From positions 38,655,667-38,719,666 of the forward strand of contig CM057153.1 in NCBI GenBank assembly GCA_029962745.1: a stretch of 64,000 nucleotides of DNA, read 5' to 3'. The stretch's first letter is position 1. Every line of letters begins with the position of its first letter. The notes below the pieces were generated by a model. That model made no database searches. It was not told the origin of the DNA and saw only the letters and a program-made list of their open reading frames with translations. Shown here in pieces: positions 26,101-36,400 of the stretch. Position numbers and translations under genes: made by a program. Source of the stretch: Echinometra lucunter (Eukaryota; Echinodermata; Echinoidea; Camarodonta; Echinometridae).

Positions 26101-29100
26101 AGTCGTCCGTATCTGAAACATTATTTATCTTTCAATTCACGACTGTCACGACTAGGTGTTAAAAGCACTTTTGGTTGTCGATAAACTTGCAAGTTATGAA
26201 TTGTATTAAACTGAGACTTTTAGATATTTAAACTGAAAGACGTCAATTGTTGTTTTCTTGTTGTTGTTTGTTTACATTTCTTTGCATATCATTCTTAAAA
26301 CAATGCTCTCAATATCTTAGCACATCTCCCAGTTAAAGATCGTATGCTCGATCTGTAATGAAAATCTACTGCTTGTAGCTGCAGGGCAGCGACTTAACCA
26401 CCAGGCTATTCTGGTTCACGGCCAAGTCACAATGAACTTTTCATTACAGATCGAGCATACGTTCTTTAACACTGGGAGTAATGCTGAAAATTGTTTACAA
26501 ATTATAAAATTCCTCCCATTAAGCTTCTTCATTTACAATCTTAGTTTATTGTAATCATCTCAGAGTACAATAGTTAATGATTGATGATTTATAATTTATT
26601 CAATCTCATCCACAATATTTTGTGGAAATTTGCTTTCCACCAGCATGATTAAATAATAAAGCATGGGATATACATTCAAATACAGTGGAAACACATAATA
26701 AATAAAAACAAAAATGGTGTGCATGGTTTATCGTATACCATTACGTTTATACCTAAACAACATTTCTAAGGATATATAAATTGTGTAATTATCATGCCCT
26801 TTTCCTGTTTGAAAATTAATATGATATGATTGTCAGTTTTAAGTTGTATTACAACTTCTTGATAGTCCGTCCACTTTTCAAATGTATCGTTGTAAAGTAA
26901 TGTCTTTTCCCCCTCTTTCGATGTATATATAATCTTAATTTATGATTATCATATCTGTATGTATTTTTAATGTTTGTACATGTTTCACTTTTTATGTTTG
27001 CTCCTTTAAAAGTGGAAAATAAAGTTCAAGTTCAAGTTCAATATTATTATTACTTTTGTTATTGTTGATATCATTGTCATTATTGCTATAATTTTTATTA
27101 TCATTATTATTGTTATTATTATTATTATAATCATCATTGAAATTGAAATTGAAATTGAAATTGAAAAGGTTTTATTCAAAATCATTGCACGTTGCAGCCA
27201 AAAGGCTGAATTGTGTACAATTTACAGGTATATACATGTATAAATAGATGATTTAAAAACATCAAAACTTGACATGATTAAGAGAATATAATGCAACTTA
27301 ACAAAAGAACAAATAGAAGACTGAAAGGTGGTGGTGGCGGAAGAATGCTTATTGACGAACATCGCCACTCAAATTCAAACAATAAAAACATAGATTTAAG
27401 CAAGTAACGAAAGATCTATAGACAGGAGGGTGTCTGGGGACGAGCGAGCAGTCAAGTTCAATGCACAGCTCCAGCCATCATCATTATTATCCCATTTTTT
27501 AGGGTACAGTAATGACTTATTTGCCAAACTGCTTTGCTGATTTTCTCTTAATGGTTTTTCAAAGATCATTTAGTAAATTGGATTAAATAATACAAAATAA
27601 AATACTCCCTACCGCTGCTGCTTCCACCGCCGCCTCCTAAGCAAGACAAAAGAAAAAATAGAAAGAATGCAAACTTCAAAGAAATCTTGTTATTATGACT
27701 ACTTTTCCTGTTTGAAAAGTAATAGTGTTGAGTTCTATTCCCTTTCCTTATTATTTACACCTTCTATTTTCTCCTTCTTTCTCCGATTTCTCGAAATTCT
27801 TTACCCTTCGTTTTCACATAATTTTCCCAGCTATATTTCATCATCATGCAATGCTTGAACAAATTTATTTCCAGTGCACCTTTTACAAATTAAGTTATGC
27901 ATTTATCAGAAGCTTTGCTACATATAAACATATATTCAACTTGCTGAATCATCCTGAAACAAGTTATATAGTCTACTGAGGTTATGGTCTATACTCCCTT
28001 CTGACGAGTTGGTTGAACAAGTATTGTGAGGTGGGTCCAAATGATTTGAGGCAATGACTTCGATTTGCCATTGTAAAATGTCGGTGAAATTTTAGAGCTC
28101 CTCTTTTCAACCTACAGCGTCTGAATCATAATGACTTTGCATTGCAAAAAGGTTGGCAAAAATGGCAGGTACCACAGGCAATGGATTTTCGTGTTCTTAA
28201 TCAATCAATTCATTCGTCGTAGAGAATAGGCCTACTAACCGTTACTGCTGCTGCCGCCTCCTTGTAAGACAAAACAAAAACAAAATAAAAACCTTGTTAT
28301 TATGGTCATGCATTTGCCTCCAAACATTTAGCTTTTACTGCACTACTGTCAATGAAAATTAAGAACTATCAACGAAACACTTGGTGCAATATTTGTAAAG
28401 CGTTACTTTCAAGTTGTAGGCCCCCTACAAATTTAGAGGCGAACAGAGCAGCTACTGATTCAGATACATAAAGATATACCGATCATGCCGATGCATAATT
28501 GTTTTCACTCGCTAGCATTTCTCGGTCCAGATTCTAATGAGAAAGATATGACCAATCATTGAATTCCATTACCCCATTAACACAAATTCTTTAAGATAAA
28601 ATTACGAAATGTGATTCTTCTATTAGTATTGCAATCAACAATAATCTGGAGGGGGATATATGTAATGAATAAAGTCACAGTGAGAAACTGTCATTATAAG
28701 CCTACAATCAGAATTCTAAAGCATCCTTCTTCAAATTCTTTAACGATGGCTTGTTTGTTAACATGCAAGCTCTCAACATAAGTCTGTTTTCGTCGCTTGA
28801 AAGATCATTTTCATACGGTACCAAACGTTCAGGTAATATGCGATATCTTAACAAAATGCCCGTTTTCGCTTTATCTCTCATCCTTTTTAATGTGGAGAAG
28901 AGACAATGAAGTGACATTTGCAGTAGAAATATATATTAAATATCAAAGTTCATTTGTATCAGTGGGCATTGGAATGGAACTATCATTCTTTTTCATTTCA
29001 TCTTGATCCAAATATCAGACCAGGACAACTAAATATAAGGTTCAATAACTAACCGCTGCTGCCGCTGTCACCTCCTGATTCTAGAGATAGGCAAAAGTAA

Positions 29101-29500
29101 AAAAAATAGTTGCAGTATAAATTGTACTGATTTACCCCATGTCACTTTTGTAAAATAAGATGCCAAACTATTAATCTTCCCAGTCGAAACAAGCAATGTA
29201 CACTCATTTTTAGTTTATGAAATATAAGCGAATATAATTACACTGGGCAACAGTGAAGTATTTCACTTTTGGGAACCCTGGCCCATATATGTAACCATTT
29301 CTTTTCTTTACTCTTTATTCAGATTTCCTTCTCCAGGTTCTCTTTTGCTATTATTTCTAAAGATGATTTGCATCTATTCCGTTCACTTGGTATATACTGT
29401 GGATTTCTGATTTTTTGGCGAAATAAATGAATAAATAAATGATAATAGTGATAATGATAATAACAACAATAATAATAATATTAATGATGATAATAATAAT

Positions 29501-29532
<32 letters not shown>

Positions 29533-30426
29533 TGAACAGACAAGTTCATTATAATCTCAGATCAAATATAATCTTTACGGCCATCTTGTATAAATTCTAG
29601 GTAGGAATTATATACTTTTTCCATAATCCTTTTCAATAATAACTTCGAAAATGTAGATTTAAAGTTATGCAAATTTTGGGTTTTTTTCTTTCATTTTGAA
29701 GTAAAAGTATTGTTTTCCCATATCAACGATGACCGTAAGGAATGACCCATTCTTGTGTTGTTGTCTTGTGTTTTCATCGAACATGTCGAACACAGTACAT
29801 CAGCAATAATTATCAAGTCAACAACATCAGCAATAATTATTATTATTATTCTTGACCAGAAAATCTAATATGTTAACGTTTCCCTCTATAGACCAAGAAG
29901 CAAAACTGACTAAAACAAAGTGGTAAAAGCTACACCAATACAGTTAGGAAGAAAAAGAAAAGGATCATGGTAATGAAAGGATGCCCCGACACATGGTCTA
30001 ACGACAACTGTTTGAAGCTTTATTTCGCCAAGGTCTAAGGTTAAGGTTAGGTTTACGGGTAAGGTTAGGTGAACGCGGAGTAATGTCGCCGGGGCATTGT
30101 GTAGTATAACAAAATGACCTTGCTTACCTGAACTGTCTGATCCAGAACCAGGATCTATCGAGGAAAGAAACAGAAGATAATCAAACCACAGTTACGAAGG
30201 TTATGAGTGGGGTCTGGGTGAACGACAAAGAATTTGGACATGCGGGAATTTTTCAAATGAAAAGAAATAATATGGGCCCGTACGTTTTCAGATATGCTAC
30301 AGATAAGTAAAGATTTCTTTATTACTATTATTACTATTATTATCATTATTATTATCATTATTATTATTATTATTATAATAATTATTATTATTATTATTAT
30401 TATCATTATTATTATTATTATTATTA

Positions 30427-30470
<44 letters not shown>

Positions 30471-33400
30471 ATTAATATTATTATTATTTATATAACTATC
30501 ATTATCATTATCATTGTTTTTATCATTTTTTGGCATTTTGTACATAGACAAACAAAAGGAGAATATAAAGATAGAATTCGCATATTGGGATTTGACTTCT
30601 CAGTGAGCTGTACTATATAAGTTTGAATTCAGCACGAGTTTTCCAACGACTTTGCAGCACAATAGTTTGCTGTCTCATTATCAGGGAATGCTTCATTTCC
30701 GGTATAGCAAACAAAATTCTCTTTTGTCTTTTCTTAAAGTAGAACAATTTCATCATCCTTTCTACTATATTATCTACTCTATTGAATTTCCTTCATTCCT
30801 CAATATGTCCCCATATATATAAATACCAATTACGTTTGACGAAAGCATGTGTGTTAGCCTTAACGCATGCTAATATTTTGTGTTAGCGAAAATGATTTGG
30901 AGTGGATGCCAAACAAACTGGAGTACAGGCAAAAGGGCGTGGTATAAATGAAACATCGGTGCCAGAGTCATATATAATCATGTATAATTGAAGTAGCAAG
31001 AACTGTCAACGCCTCCATGGATTTTGCGTGTACAGTGAATTTATTATGCCCCCTTTGGGAATGATTATTCAAGTCCGCATTTATTAGATTTTTAAAACTC
31101 TTTGTGCGTTCGCCTGTTGAAGTGTACCAGTCACCTAGTTTACAGCTAGTAGGTACAAAATAACCCCCTTAAACTTTACCCGGCATTCTAGGGGTAAAAG
31201 ATAACATGCGACCACTACTAACCACTATGCCAGGAATAGATGGTCAGTTCGATTCCGTATTAAATGCCCAAATTCATGGACGCGCGTATACTACTCTTGT
31301 CTATTAAACTAGATGTATATACCCGTTTATTAACTGTTTACTTTGCAATTCAACGTGGCTATTCACTATGGGTTTTTTTTTTCTTTTGTTCTTTTTTGTT
31401 CTTTTCTTTTACGTTATGGTTTATGGCTATATACTATACAGATAGATGATTTACTGTTATTTTGCCATTACCCTATATACATGAACGACTTATGAAAATA
31501 AAATCATTTTCATTGTCATTGTCATTATCATTGTTAACCACCAGTGTTTGTTTATCAAGATTATAACTCGCAATATATAGAACCCTGTAGAAGAAATATT
31601 TTAAGCTCTTTTCATTTTTGTAAAATAAAAAGTGCAACATGGTTAATTACTTTGAACCCCTAACATGTAGAGCATAACGTCTTTTGGCATGTTTGGTGAT
31701 TGGTCGACTTTATGAATAATGAGAAAGCGATTACCGGTTCTGATGTCAATATTCGCTCGGTTTCCATTGCCGGTCGATACAAAGCATGTCCTGAAGCTGG
31801 CCTCATTAGGGGATAGGATGGGAAGCTTGACTCCTTCGGGATTAGTCACTGAGCACTCAGTGGGGCTGATGGTTATTACGATGGGCGTAGGGCGACCTTT
31901 AATGATGAATGGCCGGTTAGCAGGGGACTCACAGACGAGTCGGCCATTGTAGAACACCTCAGATATAGCGTTTCCAGTGCTAAGTCCTACAAGAAAGCAG
32001 TTTCATCACATAACCTTGTTGATACAACTATTATGTTAAGTGAATTTTCGTCTACTATGATCTATTAAGATGCTATCATGCACGACAAGTCAACTAGATA
32101 GTAAGTAGACGATCTTAGAAGAAATGGAAAGACCATTTTGACATATTCATACCCATTCACCAAGCTACAACCAAATTACCTTCACTTGTTACAAGTATAA
32201 ATTGTACTTCAATAGTGATAGTCAGAATGCATACTGCACAGTGAAAGGCTGTTGATGTATTCTTTCCCAACTGGAAATAAGCCTATCTTGGCTTTCATGG
32301 GCTATCCTGTCAAGGTATTTGGTGCTTTTAAAACCTACACTTGTATTTCATGTGTTATACCTGACGAATAAAATCAATCAATCAATCAATAAATCAATCG
32401 TCATATAATATATCAGCTTTTCTCTAAAGCTACCACATGGTGTTGCTGAAAGCCTACCAGTATTTTGGTTACTGTCATATAAATTCACTAAATTCAATTT
32501 AAATGAAGTTACTTCAACAATGTTGAAGTTTAGCCTGTGGATATACATTTATAGATGTGGTAGAAACCGCTCTTAATTGATATGATTGCAACGATCTATA
32601 TTGTCATGCTGCTGCAAACATTAATATCTTTTAAACTCACAAAAGTTCAAAATTTTTGAAAGGCCTACAAGAATCAAAATGCATTCACAATAATGTGTGA
32701 ACAGCAATGTCAAAATAAAACAAAAACTGCCAATTTGAACAAAACAGTGATTACAGATTCTAGTCCCGTACAGCCGATTTATAGAGACCTTCTACTCATC
32801 TTCAATTAAATTGTTCTTATTCATAACTGACACAGTGCCAATGAGCTTACATTTGTCCGTAATTTGTACTCTTTCTGCTCAAAAGACTTGAGTCATTCAT
32901 AAAATTGTGAGTGAATGAAATGATAATGCAAAGACGACAATAAAAGTGACACTTGCAGACATGCTCTGGTTAATGATACAAACTAAAGGTAACAATTTAT
33001 GCGTAGTTTGCTGGTTCATTGGAAGTTTATAACTATTGTAGAATATACTGTCACTGGGCACGTGCCTCTGCTCTAGGACCCGCTTTCAAAATAAATAATA
33101 TTTCAAATATGCATGTAAACCTATCGCATTTGTGAGAATGGGCCCGTTCCTCTATCATTTGTTCGCGGTTATGATAAGTGCTGCAATGATGTAGTTGCCA
33201 ACAATTATTGTTTAGGTTAAATCCAAATACATATCAGCGGTGCTGAAAGAATTTGAAAGCAACATATAAAACGATACAGACCGGAGATAATTCATATTTT
33301 AAAATCAACCCCCCCCCCCCCCCCACCCCCTTTGTTAATTCAATGTTTTCATCAGCAGAGTTGTCAAATAACAAAATAAGTGATAAATTTCGGAGTAAAA

Positions 33401-36400
33401 GCAGTGCAGACTGGAATATACCACGTAAGTGCAGACTGGAATATACCACGTACTCATGTGATAGCATTTGGCTCGGTCATACTCTCCGGGGCAGAAAGAG
33501 AGTTCGCAGAAATCGGAGTCGGTATCGATAGTTGTTGTTAAGTCGCATGGGGGTTGGATGTTTGACAGGAGCTGTACGATTTGCAGAGGTCCTCCTTCGC
33601 AGTTGATCCTATTCCAACCTGTAAAGAGAGAAAGAAAGAAATAAAGAAGAAAATGCGATGACGTACATCAAAACTTTTGTCTCTTCATATACAAGCAAAA
33701 ACGAACTTTTCTTTTCCTTCTTGTAAATTTACATCATTCTTGGCCCGACGCCTGTTATCATAATTAATATGATTATAATGCGTACCAACGTGACTGTCAT
33801 TATTTTGCTTTCTCTTTGCAAAGTCTGCATTTTCGGCTTCATGTAGTCACTACATCTAGTTTTCTATGATGTGTATTAGTATTATAGCACTAATTCTTTG
33901 TTGTGTGTCGTATTTGGTATTCTTGAAAACTATCATCTCACCACATGGAGACATTTTGATCGACGCTGCCCTGTAATCAGGGCGATAAAGGAGTCTTTAC
34001 TTTTTGACGATCTATAATAAGATCTTGGAACATAACTATACCATTCATGAAAAACTGATACTATACGATGATGATGACGATAATTTTGTTCATTGCATGA
34101 TTCATATACGTCTGTTGCGCAGTGACACTGCTGATGCTCCAATAATATACTATAATATACAGCCAAGCCGACAAATTTGTATTTACTCCTTTTAAAGATT
34201 TGATTTGATTTTTTAGAGAGGCAAAATGAAGGAACTTTTGTGGAATAGTGTAATAGTGGATTATTCAAAATACTTACCGTTCCTGTTTTGGTTGGCAATT
34301 GTGCGTCTGCCCCATTGCCGCTCACCTTGTTTAATATAAACAAAATTGATATATATTACATACAGTACGTTCTGTTTTCATGGTTGTGTCTGATTTGCTC
34401 TTTGGCATGAATTAAATGCAAAAGAGATTGAGAACCGATACAGGGTCGATCTTTATAATTAATCTGGAAAAATCGATCCTTTTCCGATTCAATCTTTATG
34501 GCATTAAACACCCCACATTGCTCACCACAAGATGTAAAAAGACTTGGAAGCATGGCCGTGCGCACATGGGGGGGGGGGGCAAGGGGCAGTTGCCCCCCTA
34601 GAAACTTTTCAAAACCTCACTTTTTTCTATTTTTCTTTACCTTTTTATTGAGAATTCCACCCAAAATGTGCACCAGATCGTTCAATTTCAATTCTAAAAA
34701 TGCAAAAGCTCCAACTCGCTTCCCTCAAATATTACATATATTCTTGCCCCCCTAAGAAAAATTCCTGTGCACGGCCTTGCTTGGAAGACAATGGGCCGTA
34801 TCAATAAGACTAGCAAACGCCTTAGCAAATGCTTTTTTCTTACTTTTTGCTTACATCTTCATTACAAGTATAATTGCTAGCAAGAAACATCAAAAGCTTG
34901 TTTGCCTGAGGGCAGACACTTATCGCGACTAGAATTAGCTTAAATTCCTATTCAAATTGTTATTTCATTTTCCTTGCTTGCAGTAATTTCTGACATTACA
35001 AACAAAGGTTGGTATTGGTTATAGAATAACATTTACTTGAGATTTGCTAGTTTTATAGATACTGCTAAATGAAAAACCAGAACAGATTATACGTTTATTT
35101 GGGGTCCATATTATGGAAGGCCATCCCTGCCATTAACGATAGCTAGCTGACATATGCTCCAGCAACCTTACGTAAACTAATTCATAATCTTACGTGAGCT
35201 AATTGACCAATCAGCGAGCTCGATTCGGGTGTTAAGCACGCGTATGATATTATCACACGTCAGGTTATAGCATACGCATGGTATTCTACCATACGTAAGC
35301 TTATTTACTAACTTAGCATACTCATGCTCAACTCCCGAAGTACCATACGTATGCTACAAGCTGATGTATGATAATAGCATACGCGTGCTTAGCACCTAAA
35401 TCGAGCGCAGTGATTGGTCAAATAAGCTCACGTAAGGTTAAAAATAAGCTCACGTAAGGTTGTTCGAGCATACGTAAGGTTGCTGGAGCATACGTCAGCT
35501 AGCTGGCGTTAATGGCAGGTATGGCCTTCCATACCATATATGATCCAAAAAATACGCGTTTATTGCTCCAAACTCCTGATGTCACCGTGCAAGGAAACTA
35601 TATACTGAGGTTTGCCGACAAGAATTCGTCATTTTACTTCGTAATATTATCAAAATTAGTTGGAAATCAGAATGGAATTTTCCTCAGTCAGTTTCAAACC
35701 AAACTTTGCATTAATTTTCCTCTTTTTCGTGATATTGCCAAAATTACTTAGAAATCGGGATGGAATTTTCCTCAGTCAATTTCAAATCAAAATTTGCACT
35801 AATTTTCCTCAGTCAATTTCAAATAAAAAATTGCATTAATTTTCCTTATTTTTGTGATACTGCCAAATTTAGTTAGAAATCGGAGTGGAATTTTCATCAC
35901 TCAGTTTCAAATCAAGATCATTTTCCATTACCTTTTGTGATACTGTCAAAATTAGTCAGAAATCGAGGTAGTATAAAAATCAAGGTTTGCATTTTATCAT
36001 AATTATTTGCGTAACCTGTTAAAAGAATTCAAATAAATGAAGTGACTGATGTATATTCATGATAATACTCACCACTGCTGCTACCACTGCTGCTGCTGCC
36101 TACATTTGAAAAAAAATGAAAAAGAAAATAATAACATGTGCGAGCATCCTATCGTTGCATTGCAGAGAAATTATGTCAAACGATCAACATTCAGTACATA
36201 AATAGACGAATGATGTATGTATATGTATCTAAAAAGAAAATGATTAGCTTTACATAATTGCATCAAATTCTTGAATATAATAATAACGTCCATAAGCCTT
36301 TCAGATTAAAGAGTGCTATTTCGTCCTTAAATGTTAACTTTCAGTTTTCTAATTGCGACCGAACGAGGAAAGAATTTGACTTTTAATCACAATGAAACAT

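Larger units (their letters stand above)
25762..28816. repeat. Tandem segmental duplication, copy 2
   Basis: It has the same content as 23041-25744 plus a 338-bp insertion at 27139. It carries microexons 26004, 27613 and 28240. Confidence 0.85.

Noticed and set aside
24596..27979. Paired plus-strand frames of 60-84 codons (24596-24905 and 27667-27979)
   Set aside because: Both are the same intronic sequence in the two copies of the duplicated block. They have no splice partners or coding character.
30155..30620. Poly-Ile and poly-Asn open frames
   Set aside because: Products of an (ATT)n microsatellite. The same DNA is intron of gene B.
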